Shown one piece after another: positions 1-11,860 of a stretch of DNA of 64,000 nt. A model generated the notes under the pieces. It was not told the origin of the DNA and searched no databases. It saw nothing but the letters and a program-made list of their open reading frames with translations. Position numbers and translations under genes: made by a program. The DNA is from Miscanthus floridulus. Lineage: Eukaryota; Streptophyta; Magnoliopsida; Poales; Poaceae. The stretch lies in contig NC_089584.1 of NCBI RefSeq assembly GCF_019320115.1, positions 55,424,852 to 55,488,851 on the forward strand, in the 5' to 3' direction. Every line of letters starts with the position of its first letter. Positions within the stretch are counted from its first letter, which is position 1.

Positions 1-300
1 TGACTACATGATTCTTGACGATTTAAAGCAAAACATTTATACTATCCAACATTCATTACAAAGAAGCAATAAGATCCATAAGATGCAATAAGATCCAAAA
101 CATTCATTACATGAGTTTTATTACATGGCATCATCTCCAGTAGCTACACTTGGAGACTTGCGAGAATCGTACTATGCATAGTGTCTCATATTACATCTCA
201 TAAGGGGTACATCATGAGGTACAACTTATGGAAGCCACTGACATGACTCATGACCATGCAGGGTCATCTACTCTAACTCATACACCACAGCTGGGATACT
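1..300 (-). mobile_element. Start of internal region of a minus-strand gypsy element, cut by window edge
   Basis: On the minus strand this follows the end of the neighbouring LTR. The first bases (290-300, reading AGTATCCCAGC) resemble the initiator-Met tRNA primer binding site TGGTATCAGAGC with a few mismatches, so I read it as a decayed PBS. No reading frame of note is present before the window ends. Confidence 0.45.
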
Positions 301-3300
301 ATAGCACCCGGTTTTAAAGACAAAACCAGATATACACTATATGTGAGCCCAGGAAGTCAAATCTCACATATAGCCACAAATAAGGTAATATCAAAAGACA
401 ATACTTATTACATAACGTATTAGTAAAAGAAAAGTACCCTCAGAGTATAGACAGCGGAAAGTTGACTCCGATCTTCTGGCGAAGACTCCGAATCCACAGG
501 GACGACTGACTGGTTGACCACAAGCCTAACTTCTCCAAACCAGCAATCTGGTACCCATCCAAGATTTTTATCCAATGTATAGAAAAATAAAGTAAGCGTA
601 AGTACATGTCGTACTTAATAATTATATCATGGGGTTCATGAGGCTCAAGAGGCTGACACTGGTTTAACTGCAATTAGCCTTTGTTTAGCACGATTTTAGC
701 AATTGGTTGGCATCAAGTTTATCCATAAGCCCATAAACTCATGATCAGGTAAACATGATAATGTATAGCATAAACAGTTGATCATTAGTACCATTATCCA
801 TTAGTGATCATCTCTATTCCATAAGGGTCCAAGGTCGCTCGTGTCCGTGAGCACGGCTATTATAACAGTTTTATACTCTGCAGAGTTTGTACACGTTCAC
901 TATGAGTTGTGATTTACCCTTTCACCTGAGGTAGCTATTCTCTTGACCCACTTCCAAGGAAGGTCAGCAGGGTTCACCATGAAGCCTTTCAAAAGATTCT
1001 GTCTAACAAGTTAGGGCCGCCAGGCGTATGTGGCCCATCTCTAGGAGTGGCATGCGTGGGCATCGCAGCATGGTACACACTTCCCAGCAGCAAAGGAAAC
1101 ATACCCTATGCCTCAAAGGTAACTACTAACAAGCTAGAAAAGATCCCCATACTGAGCAAAAGCCAGAGCCATATGGCCCTCACAGCTGTACTATAAGTCT
1201 CGGATGATCACTTACAGATAAGTCCTTAGGGAGAGGAATCTGAAGCATATAAACACTTTAGCCCCCTGGTTCCATGTTACTAAAAAGTCATATTTTAATG
1301 TTTATTGCATATATCATTAGTCAAGTTACAAGATCATGGTTTTGATTAAGCACTAGCAAAAACTATCCAATGCAATATCCCAAAGGTGTCAAGGTGCAAG
1401 ATATCAAATATCTAGGATATCCTATTTGGCAACAAGGGAGACACATGCAATATGAATTAAGTGATTAAATGTGAATAGGTAACAAGGATGGTCCCATGCT
1501 ATACTTGCCTTAACTTGCTTTTCCCCCAAAGCAATACGCTCAAAAGCCTTTAGTATCCAACTTCCAATCCTCTGCTTCCAATTCTCAGCTTCTAGTCTTC
1601 AGAGAACAGCTTCTTAATCACCACGTAAACCTCACCGATTGACTGAATCATATATCACCACACATACATCCATACATGGCATACAAATAAGAATATATGA
1701 GAACAGTATACCAACCAATAAAATAAGCAAAATGGCGTATCACTACGAATACACAAATGCAAAAGACACGCTATACGCGATTCAACGAAAAAGCGACTAA
1801 CGAAGCAATGGAAAATAAAACCTATCCATTTAACTTATTTTAACTGTAGAAACACATGTAAATATTCTCATTAATCAACTTGATTTATTGCTTAAGAAAG
1901 AGCGTAGTATAAAACATATATTGACTTTATATTTCGAAAACGATGCAAGTAATAGTATTAATACAATTAACTTTTTAACTGCCAAAACATATTTGAGTAA
2001 CATGAGAACCACTAATGCCACTGCGTAGAACACGCCGATAACGAAACTATCGTTAAGAAGAAACAACTACCGAATAGTTTTATATATATTACAAAAGAAA
2101 CATTTACGAGCTTGATTCATGTTAACTAAGAAAAACTATGTGAGTAGTACCCACTCAGGTTACTCAGAACGTATTCAATTTGAAAAGTTGAGTTAACAAA
2201 AGCCATACGAAAGCATCATGTGTTGAAGTTGAACTAAGCATGCTATAAATTAAAAAAGTATTAATGTCAATATTAATCATAATGATAGTGATTTATGAAG
2301 GACTGATGTATTCACCTAAGTTGCTTTTAATTATAAACCCAGTTGCATAACCATTAAATAAATTAACATTTAACTTATAAATTTTTGAGATATGAGACAT
2401 GTTAAACGTCACTGCTAACACGTAGCATTAGTCAAATTATATTTTAATTTAGAAACTGAGTTAGAGTAATCATGTTTTATTTATAAATGTTGCCAGGTAG
2501 ATTAAGCAAGTTAAACTTAAACTTGCAACAGTAAAATGCATGTGAGAGCATCTATACAAGTTTATCATATATACAACGGGTTTAAACTAACCAAACTTAT
2601 AATTGAAAAGAATATTAATATCAACAATTAATCATATTAATATTATACACGAATTGCCGAGATATGAAACATATATTACTTAATTATAAAACTGTTTGCA
2701 CGCATACTTAATCATTTTAATATTTAATTATAAAAGCGTAATAAGGTAACATGGAACACATCGTCATGAACACGTATCACCCATTGCAGTGAAACTCACG
2801 CAATCAAATCGAAATAAAAAACCTAAACCGATTTTAATTAATCAGCGATTAATTAATTATAGACACAATTAATATTTTAATAAAATAAATTCATAAACAT
2901 GTGACATATAAACTAATAACTCTACTACGTAGATCTACACGACATGAAACTAACGCAACTGGAATGAACTAAAACGGAATTAAAACGAATAAACTACGAT
3001 TATTTAACGACCGGTGGCGAACTCGTAAATACCTCATCTTCAACCTTGGATCGTCATCACCAACAGAACGTACAGAACAGCGTTGGCCATAGGAGGCTGC
3101 TGTTGCTCACGGAGGGGGGAGTCGAGGACGGCCTTGGCCGCGGGGCCTACTGGCCGACCGGCGGCGGCACAGCGCCGAGTTGGGCAGCGCGGCGGCGACG
3201 GCGACGGCGACGGCGAGAGAAGGATGAGAAAAATCTAATTTACTACACGAGGGATTTCCCAAACTAGGGGCTCCCCATACGGTAGTTTTGGTGTGTTTTG

Positions 3301-3972
3301 CCCAAGGGGTTGGTAGATATATATAGGGAGAAAAACTCCCCACATCTACATCAACTAGCAATATGGTACTAACTGATGTTGCACCCTCCACATTTACTAA
3401 TGGGCCTAAATAATCATTAAAGCCCATTAGTAAATAAATGCATGGACCTTTAAGATTTATTAGGATTATTGCACATGGGCTTTGAGCGTTGGGAAAAATT
3501 AGAGATTTATTATTTCTGGAATTAATTAATTTCATGGATAAAATAATTCTAGAAAAGTCCAGAATTGATATTTAAGCCACGAAAAATACTCCGAGACCTC
3601 CAAAATTTTGGGGAAAATTCTCAGAGACACTTTGGAACATGATGAACCCAAATAAAGTATTTGGAGCTCATAAAGAGATTGTTGGGAACTTTAAACATAA
3701 AGATTAAGGTGAAGGAGGTAGGAATTAAATTCTAGAAAGAAGCTGGAAAATTCCTAGAGATAAATATTCGTCTCCTAAACATATAAAAACACACATTTTG
3801 CACATAGAAACACGATATGCGACCGGTATGAATGCAACAAACACGTTTCTACCTTATGATAGATTTTAAATTAATGAAAATTTTTATTTTCCTATGTTTT
3901 CATGAGCACAAAAATTCACAAATAAATCATTTTAATCCTATTTTCAAAAGAGGCAAATTTTGGGATGTTACA
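301..3972 (-). mobile_element. Long 5' LTR of a Ty3/gypsy element
   Basis: Read on the minus strand the LTR opens with TGTAACATCCCAAAATTT at 3972, the opening shared by the other long LTRs here (32297, 39489). The segment around 1020-1110 is clearly homologous to 34660-34750 of the plus-strand chromovirus-like LTR (same words around ATGCTGCGA and CACTCCTAGAG), and the distance from there to the LTR end (about 720 bp) matches. The end reads GGGTGCTATA against GGGTGCGACA. It holds an AT-rich half (1700-3000) and a GC-rich patch near 3120-3220 with GGCGAC hexamer repeats. No purine tract precedes the LTR start on the minus strand, so it looks like an insertion into the gag-like ORF at 3973 and not that ORF's own 3' LTR. 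Confidence 0.7.
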
Positions 3973-5170
3973 GATACGACTGTTCTTGATCTCAATCTCC
4001 TCGTTAGACTTGTGAAGTCGGGACACGTACTTCAAGGCCTCGGCGAGCTCCTCAGTAGGCTTGGCTCCAGGTAGGGTAGGGCAGGCGTCTTGGTTGAGAC
4101 GAGTCGAGGCTAACTCAAACTCCTCTATCCTAGGCTTCGTCTTGCTGTGAATCTCCTTGGGTAGCTGATCCCACATACCCTTCATCTCCCTGAGGCGCTT
4201 CTTATCAGACTTCTGCCAAGCCTGCCATGTCCTCTCACACTTGTCCTATAGGTACTTGTTAACCCCTGAGTGCCTCGATCAGGTGACCCTGGTTGCGAAC
4301 GGCCTTCTTCCTGAACTCCTCTAGATCCTGAGTCATGGTCTTGTTCCAAGATTGGATTTTTAGCATATCAATCCCCTTGGACCTCTCTATGTCTCCTCTG
4401 CGGTTGAACTCAGCCTTCTTGTCGTCCAACTCTCTCTACAACTCCAAGACCTTGCTGTCAAGGTAGCAGTTCCTGTTGCCTAGGTCGGCGGCTTTGTCCT
4501 GTAAGTCTACGACCTCAGTTCTGTGGACTTCTTCATGATGGTTGAGCTCATCCTATAGCTTGGCAACTATCTCAAGCAGACTAGCTCACTCCTGTGCTCC
4601 CTACGAGTCTCGCTCCTGGTACTCCCACAGAAGGGCCTAGTCCTGACGTCTCCTCTGCTCTAGCTAGGTCACGTACCTATCCTGCTCTAGTAGGTGGATA
4701 GCAGAGACACAAAGGCATCTATCCTCCTCGGCAAAGATAACTCTGCCGGCTGCGAAACTCTACTCACTAGGGGTAAGGCTGAGGTCGAGGGCCTAGGGAA
4801 GTAGATGGAACTCTGTCATCTTCAGGTGCTCATAGTGGTCCCTCATCACTCTACGAAGTGCCTTGTGTGAGACAGCTCGTAATCCCTCCTCGACTGTGTC
4901 CTCTATAGTCAACTCGGTGAAAGTTGGGACAGAAGGTAAGGTAGTGCTAGCTGGGAACTCAACTAAGGTGACAACCGGTCCTTTGATTCCTCCTTTCTGA
5001 GCTGACTTCCCAGTGCAGGTGACCTTGACAAGCTCGTCAAGGACTCCTAACGTGACAAGAATTTGGTAGAGGGTCTATGCAAAACCCCCGAGCTCACGTA
5101 GGTCGAAGGTAAGCTTGGCGTGGTCCAGAGGTAGTGGTCCTAGAGGCGGCCATTCGACGTTCGTTGCCAT
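3973..5170 (-). pseudogene. Gag-position coiled-coil ORF of a gypsy element, many TAG stops, interrupted at its 3' end
   Basis: The ATG at 5170 (minus strand) opens a frame beginning MATNVEWPPLGPLP, about 150 bp after the PBS. The first third is a compact domain; from about residue 175 on it is rich in Glu, Gln, Lys and Leu with heptad character (coiled coil). Before a one-base frameshift near 4258 it has eight TAG and one TGA codon, and a further TAG follows the shift; the frame then runs through a stretch beginning MKGMWDQLPKEIH to 3973, where an LTR cuts it. No zinc knuckle or enzyme motif is visible. I infer a structural, Gag-like protein of a non-autonomous or rearranged gypsy element from position; the family is not one I can name. 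Confidence 0.65.
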
Positions 5171-5323
5171 CTGCATGTTTTAAGGAAACAGGTGTTAGCA
5201 GGTCAGTAAATAGATAAGCCTTGCATAAAAGTAAATGCAGGGTCGGTATATAACCGAAAGAAGGGTTGTTCACGTCCTATTCTATCATCCATTTCTGAGG
5301 GTTTCGTCCAATGGTCAAGTATG

Positions 5324-5335
5324 ACTCTGATACCA
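5324..5335 (-). other. Primer binding site, initiator-Met tRNA type
   Basis: The minus strand reads TGGTATCAGAGT two bases after the LTR terminal CA (5339-5338). It differs from the standard Met-tRNA PBS TGGTATCAGAGC only at the last base. It fixes the LTR end and the element's orientation. Confidence 0.85.
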
Positions 5336-5337
5336 AC

Positions 5338-8300
5338 TGAAACGACCTGATTTCCACGAAGGGAAATACATAGAGTCAAAGTGTATTATGACCATTGTAG
5401 ATCATATTACCCAAATTCCAGTCGAATACCACATCCATACAACGATAATATCAGAGTACAAATAGTGCGGAATTACATAATTTATTACATCGCCGCATTG
5501 GCGGAATCAAAAGTAGCATTCATTGAGAATAGCTTGAAGATAAGATCGCCAAACTTGAGCATAGGAATGAACCCCTCAACCATCAAACTCCTCAGAGCTA
5601 TACTCCTCAGCAGAACCTGTGTGCCAAAATTTATCAGTACGATTTGTACTGGCCACTCCCACCCTATGAGCATTGCTTTGTGGAAATTGGATGCAAGTTG
5701 GATATAATCAAAAGGAACCTATAAGGCTGGGGTTTCCTATGTATTAGCATATCAAGAGTTTAATAATAGTAAGTTTTTAACACCATTCCCACACCCATTC
5801 CACCCCATTTCTGTCTAGAGCCAGGTTTCGATCCTGGATCGATATACCACCATCTCCACACCATCACCATACTATCGCTTAGTCGACAGACCAACTCCCT
5901 CTCAGCACTGTCTCAAGGCCCATAGCCCCTGGCTACGACCGACACTCTCTCACAGGGGAAGAAGAGAAGGACTCATCTCTCTATCTAGTTTAAGCAAAAC
6001 CCAGGAAAGGTCCATAGCCGATAAGTCGGCACATGTATCAATCGATCAACCATACACTCTACAGAGGTTTTACATAACCACAAGATCCGCCTTCCTCGCT
6101 GACCGTTGTCAACTGGGTTGATTTGTTGCTGCTTGCTAGCCTAGGATAATGCCACTCTACCATTCAGCCCTGGTACACCCCAAGTCTAGTTTGGGGTGGC
6201 TGAAACTGTGAGTCATGAGCCGGGTCCACAAGGTCTCCATGAAGTCTTGGAAGGGTGTGGGGGGGATCCTCCACGCCCTATACCTCCCTCGCACTATCCG
6301 CTATCAACCTAGCAGTAGTGGCAATATCCTACCAACTAGTCTGGCTGTCCTGCACCATATAGGGCGAGTGGTATGTAAGGCTTCCTAGTGAATCTGAGTA
6401 CTAGTAAGTCCTTAGGGATGACCAAGCCAGAATGTCTTCATCAGGGTTTCCATTTACCGTGCCACCACAGCACCTCCACCCCGGGCTCCTCCCATCACAG
6501 GTTCACACCCAGGGCCACCTCATATACCATTTACCCACCATAGGTATCCATTTCTAGGGGTGCCCAAGTAGCACCCTGCGGCAAGACTTGCCCTAGGCTC
6601 GTCGTATATTCCAACTTGGTTGACACAACCCTCACCCTCCATGCACCTAAGTCACACATGCAGCACTCTCCCCATAGTCCAGATAACTCTAGTTTCCACC
6701 ACGCATCAATGTAGTACAAGTGTAGTAGAAGTAATAAGCAATGAAATATAGCAACAAGCGTGTGTCTAGCCTAATAGCAGGGTAGGCAGGGGTAAGGTTG
6801 CATCAAGGTAAAGGCCATCAATTAAGCATATTACCATGCAAGTCCTATCATAGTGTGAATATAACAATAAAGTAAAGCAATAGTAGTTCTATATTAGTCA
6901 TGCATAATAGGTGCTACGAGGTTGGGTGGGATGTGGCACCTTCAGTGTAGTCATCTCCGTATTCCTCATGGTACTTATGATCCTCGTCCGTCTGGTTCTC
7001 CTCCGAGTCAGCATACGATCGAATTATAGTCGCGTTAGCGACGTCTATAGAATAGCACAAAGAAGCAATGAAAATTCAAAAGAGCCAAATGCACTCAAAC
7101 ATGGGTTCATTACGTAAAGCTCAATTTTAGATGAATTTTGGCCCTAGTTTCGTATTTTTCTGAGGTCGTATGAATTAGTTATGAATTTCTGAAGTTTAAA
7201 TCATCTCTGAAAATAATTAAGGCTGATTAATTCAGGGCTGACACGTGTCACACTATGACTGGTTCGTGTGGCATGCTGACATCAGCATGACGTCATCAGA
7301 GCTAAACCGCGGCTGACAGGTGGGTCCCGCTAACATCATCACGACATCAACATGATGTCACCTCCTGACATGTGAGCCAGGAGTCTCTATGTCGCTGACA
7401 TGTGGGTCCAGTCAAAGTCAACGTCAAGTCAACAGGCAAGTCAATGGTCAATAGATCACAGTCACTGACAGGTGGGGCCAAAGTTGCTGACGTCAGCAAC
7501 TAACATCATCCTGACGTCATCTCGGCTGTTTCATCCTCTGACAAGTGGGTCTAGCGGCTCTATGTCGCTGACTTGTGGGCCCGATCAACAGTCAACGCTG
7601 ACCGATCAATGATCAACCAGATTGGGTCTCGACTGGGCTTTGGTGGGCTTGGACAGGGCTAGATTTGGGCCAGGCTCAGCCCGCCACATGGCCTCGGCAT
7701 AGAGTGCCACGGCGCCTTTCGGATTTTGGGTCGCGCTCGAGTCCATGGCTCGCGGTCCACGGTGGACGCATGCGCCGATCTACGGTGGACCGCTTCTCCT
7801 TCCAGTGAACCGCATCCACCTTTCTCCTCGTCTCTCTGTGTTCTACGTGCACCGGGTGTTTGAGTGGGAGGTCCAGGGAAGAAATTTTTCCCCCTCCTCC
7901 AAGCGGTGTGTTCCCACCGATGGCGTACCTTGCCGGTGAGCCTAGCTGGAGGCAGAGGGGCGCGTTCGAGTGGTGCTATGGCTTCTCCAAGGTGCGGTGA
8001 CTCTAACGGTGGGGCTATTATGACGGCCAAAGTTTCCCCAGGGGTCTAGCCACGGCGACGGCTGCTTGAGCTCATCGGCGTATGGGGATGGTGCGATTGC
8101 AGCGGCAAAGGCCGGACTTGTGGTGCGTGTGAGCATCACGGTGCTCTAGTGTGCTCGTCGGGTAGGTCGAAGGGACTTCTAGAGCCCCAGTGGCTTTGGC
8201 CATGGTGGTGGCTCGATTCGGTCATGGCGGTGGTCCGGTGGTGAACGACGCAAGCTAGGAGGCATAGCAGCGAACCCCTTTCCTCAAGAAGGGGCGCGTG

Positions 8301-10001
8301 ACGTGCTCATCAGCATGGCGAATCCCATCAAGGTGCTTTCGGTGTGCGCATGCATGTGCAGTGAGCATGTGCGCTAATAGGGTCGTGCTCGAGCATGATC
8401 GGCTCGATGTCACCATGGCTTTCATGATTGCGTGCTCGTGTGTGCATCGTGTCGTTGGTCACGGTTGGGCTAGGGGTGGTCTCAGCGATGGAACTCACTG
8501 AGCTTGCTTGCCAGCGAGGTGGTGCAGTTTTAGGGCGGTGCCATGTTGAGACGATGCCGTGCTGTGTCGAGCAGTAGTGTCGACATGGTTGATCGGGGTG
8601 ACGTCCTCCGCTTCGGCGACACCGATGATGTCGGGTGGCTTTGGAGCTCCTTCTTCTTCCTCTATCCCCTCTCTCTCTTGGCTCGGGTGTGCAGTGGATG
8701 GCCACAAGGTGGCAGCGGGGCACGGGAACGCGCTAGGGCAACCGAGGCTGTGGCTTTTATAGCCGAAGCTCGGCCATGGCATGGAACGAGTGGCTAGAGA
8801 TGGCCAAGGGGCGCATGGAGGGCTATGATCGCGTCAAGGCTAGGGCTTCAGGGTCGCGACGTGGCCGCGAGTGCGATGGCGAAACCGATTTCGTGCTCCT
8901 TGGTCAAAAGGCGGGGGACAAGGAGGGGGCAGGTGCATGGCATGGCCATGGCGAGCTAGCTCGTATGGTAGCGGTCACGCACCATGCATGACCCTGTCAG
9001 GCAGCGGGTGCCAGCATGGCACCCATCCAACAGGGTCTCGCGGTTGGTTGTGAGGGCACGGACGGCGGAGAGGGGCCAAGGTGGCATTAGATTTTTTCCC
9101 CACGGCACCTGTGCTCTGTTTTCTGAATGCAGAGGAGGGGACCAAGGAGGAGGATGATGAGGGTGTCCCATCCGTCAGCCAGCACGGGGAGAAGGTGATG
9201 TCGTCGGGCTTGCTAGGCCACACGTGTGAGGCCACGAGCGCTAGCAGGCCAGCGAGGCTGGGAGGGTGAGCTGGGCCAGCAGCTGGAGCAGGTGGGGTCT
9301 GGGGGTAAGCTAGACCTACTCCGCTGATCGGCCCGACAAGGGAAGGAAGGCCTATGCTGGCTAGGCCTGTGGGTTGTGCGCGCGGGCCAGCGAAGCCGGG
9401 AGGGCGAGCTAGGCTGGCTGGTGGTAGAAGGCAGGCTGGGCCGACTTGGTTGCTTAGGCTGCTATTGTCGTTGGCGAGCTGGGCCAAGAAGATGGATAGG
9501 CCACAAGCTAGGCCAAATGGCTTTTCCATTTTCCTCATCCATTTCCTTTCTTTTTCTATTTTGTTTTCCTTTCTCTTTTATTTGTTGCCAATTTGGTTAG
9601 GGTTTGATTTATTTAGTTTCATGTACTAGTGTGCACCTTGATTAAGGGTGGAGCTTAGGGCTGGTTGGTGGGGCCCACATACTTAGGTGGTACTTAGGTG
9701 ATTAATTTATTGCATAATAAATTAATTATAAGTAGTCACATTTATTTGCACAACAAAAGATCAATAAAAGGCAACTCGCTTGTTTAGAATTAAAATGCAT
9801 GCAAGAATGTATGCGTTAGGGGTTTTAAACACACACATATACAACAAGTGACATGCTATACTTATGAGTTTGTTTAGTTGGATTACGACTAATGCAACAC
9901 TTAGGGTTAGCTCCTATAAATGTCACTCATCATCACATGGGGTTTTGAAGAAAAAATTTTGTAGTTGGGATTTTTGGTGTGTGGATTTTTGGGTTGTTAC
10001 A
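5338..10001 (-). mobile_element. 4.66 kb 5' LTR of a Ty3/gypsy element
   Basis: Minus strand: starts TGTAACAACCCAAAAATCC at 10001 and ends TTTCA at 5338, directly before the PBS. The middle (7640-9500) is GC-rich and carries many overlapping open frames on both strands with no recognisable domain; I treat these as base-composition artefacts. 7240-7640 is dense in TGAC and ACGT words (separate entry). The start abuts 10002, inside a region related to 15785-15860 (shared CGAAACCATGT and GCCTCTTGCT words), so it appears to be inserted in the 3' part of the Tat element. The matching LTR and target duplication lie outside the window. Confidence 0.8.
7240..7640. promoter_or_regulatory. Cluster of ACGT-core and TGAC motifs inside the LTR
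   Basis: CACGTG-like ACACGTGTCA near 7240, TGACGTCA palindromes near 7283, 7489 and 7511, and many TGACANGTGGG and GTCAA words occur within 400 bp. TGACGTCA is a classical bZIP (TGA/CREB type) site and GTCAA is the reverse of the W-box core TTGAC. Regulatory activity is inference. Confidence 0.35.
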
Positions 10002-10039
10002 AGCATCGTCCAAGTGCTTTCTAGAGCGAAACCATGTAG

Positions 10040-10510
10040 CGCTTTGTGAGATCTTTGTGGGGTGTGTACCTTTTTGAAGAAAAAAGTACTCCGATTTGGG
10101 TGTAGGCCCCAAGCCTCTTGCTGTTTAGCACAAGGAGCTAGAGGGTCTTCTCTTGAAATCACTCTGATTCTTTGTTGAAGGGCTCCTGAGCATATACCCA
10201 GGTTCTTTGTCAAAAAGAGCTCGGATATAGCTATGTCCGAGTTCTTTTTGTCGTGTGGCCTTGAAGTGGTCTATCTTTTAGAAGTCTTCTGAGTGATGTG
10301 CGCTTTTTTGAAGGAAAAAGTGCACTCACTGAGTGTAGCCCCCGAGCCTCTTGCTATTTGGAACAAAAAGTTTGAGGGTCTTGAATCTTATATTGTTTGA
10401 AAAACTGCTGTCTTGAGGAAGTCTTCTGAGTGATGTGCTCTTTTTTGAAGGAAAAAGTGCACTCTCTGCATGTAGCCCCCGAGCCTCTTGCTGGGTTCTT
10501 TTATCTAAAA
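10040..10510. repeat. Diverged repeats with GCCTCTTGCT core
   Basis: A block containing TGTAGCCCCCGAGCCTCTTG, preceded by TTTTTTGAAGGAAAAAGTGC-type words, recurs with the AGCCTCTTGCT core at about 10112, 10345 and 10481. A fourth relative lies at 15850, on the other side of the antisense gene. The spacing is irregular (233 and 136 bp), so this is a decayed array in the non-coding 3' region of the Tat element. Confidence 0.6.
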
Positions 10511-11700
10511 AGAACTTGGATATAGGTTCTTGGCATGTTCTCTGGTAGTCTGCTATTGTCAGATGTAGTTGTATGGTGGTGGTTGATAGTAAATGTTGTT
10601 TGTTCATGAGTTGTACAGTGTTGGTATATTCTTCCAAATATGCTCATTCTTGAGTACTGCTCCTTCACGCCTGAGTCCTCTTTCATTGAATTCTGTCTTT
10701 TCACTATGTCCTTTGTTAGGTTTGTTCCGTTGGTGCTCCTGATCCATGTGCACCGCTTCTTTGGCCTATAAATATCCTCCTTCTATGTTGTTTTGATTCA
10801 TCGAGCATTTTGTTGCGTGGTCTGAAATCTTCGTAGTCATGAATATGATAGTTTGTGAAGTAGAGCAGCCTCTAGGCGTATTTTGTAGTTCTTGTGTATG
10901 TTGCCGTAGCTGGAGGTTGTCTTGTGATAGGGATTAGAGGTAGGCTAATCCCAGCAGCGGCATTGTACTTGGAAGTACTGTGGCGATAGTCGGAGGGAGT
11001 CTTGTGATGTGGGATACGTTCCTTCATCTAGTAGTTCTGGGTTGATCCTCGTCGCCTGCCCTGAGACTGTCCGATGCAGATCAACACCATATCTAGCATC
11101 ACATCGGACTTGGGTAGATAGATGCCTATCGGCCTTCTCTGCTCCATGTTGTCCTGCCGTGCTGCTGATTTCTGCCTTGGATGCACTACGTCCATCCTTT
11201 GAAGAAAATAGTGTAGCCGAGTGCGGTTTGTTCTTCTGAGTAGCAATTTGGAACACATAGCCGTTCCAGAGCCTAGCTGTGTCTAGGTTCCTCTATGCTA
11301 CCTTGCTTGTCATAGTACCGAGTTCATTGGGTCTTGTAAGATGTGTAATCTTCTATTTTTTGAAACAATTTATAATGGAAAGAATCTTGTCTTCTGAGTT
11401 GTCATTCTTTATTCTGCTGATGTCCCGGTTGTTTATTAGATTCCGAGTTCTTTCTATAAGGACCGGGTTGTTGTGTTCCTTGTGAGGTAACCCTTCTTTG
11501 CTTCATGGTTGATGAGTTCTTTTTGTAGCAATATGATAACTCCGTCGTGGTGCTGGATGGATAAGTCTAAAATATGCCCATTGAACTATACCGTTGTGTG
11601 GATTTATGCCATCCGTCATTTTAGCTATGTTAGTAAATGGACCGTTGCGTCCTCATGCCATTTTAAAATAGGCCTAGTGGGCCGTGTTTTTACTGGTGTA
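10511..11700. other. Non-coding 3' region of the Tat element
   Basis: I see only short frames on both strands, with no domain or repeat that I recognise. By position it lies between the antisense gene promoter and the missing 3' LTR. Confidence 0.4.
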
Positions 11701-11702
11701 AA

Positions 11703-11770
11703 ATCTATTTAAGGGCCTTTCCTCTTCTTTTTCTTTACTACTCTGATTTTCCCTTGAAACCCTAGTCTTC
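11703..11770 (+). promoter_or_regulatory. TATA box and pyrimidine-rich leader of the antisense gene
   Basis: CTATTTAAGG at about 11706 is followed by a C/T-rich run and GAAACCCTAG, a composition typical of plant core promoters and 5' leaders. It stands about 155 bp upstream of the ATG at 11861 on the same strand. Function is inferred. Confidence 0.5.
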
Positions 11771-11860
11771 AAACTTCTGCCGCCGCCATTGTTGCCATCA
11801 TCTGAGTGCCACCATCCGAATCATCATTGCCTCCTAGTTCTTTATTGCTCCCACTATTAT

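Noticed and set aside
7650..9640. Many GC-rich open frames on both strands
   Set aside because: They overlap on both strands, have biased Ala/Pro/Arg/Gly composition, lie wholly inside an LTR and show no domain.
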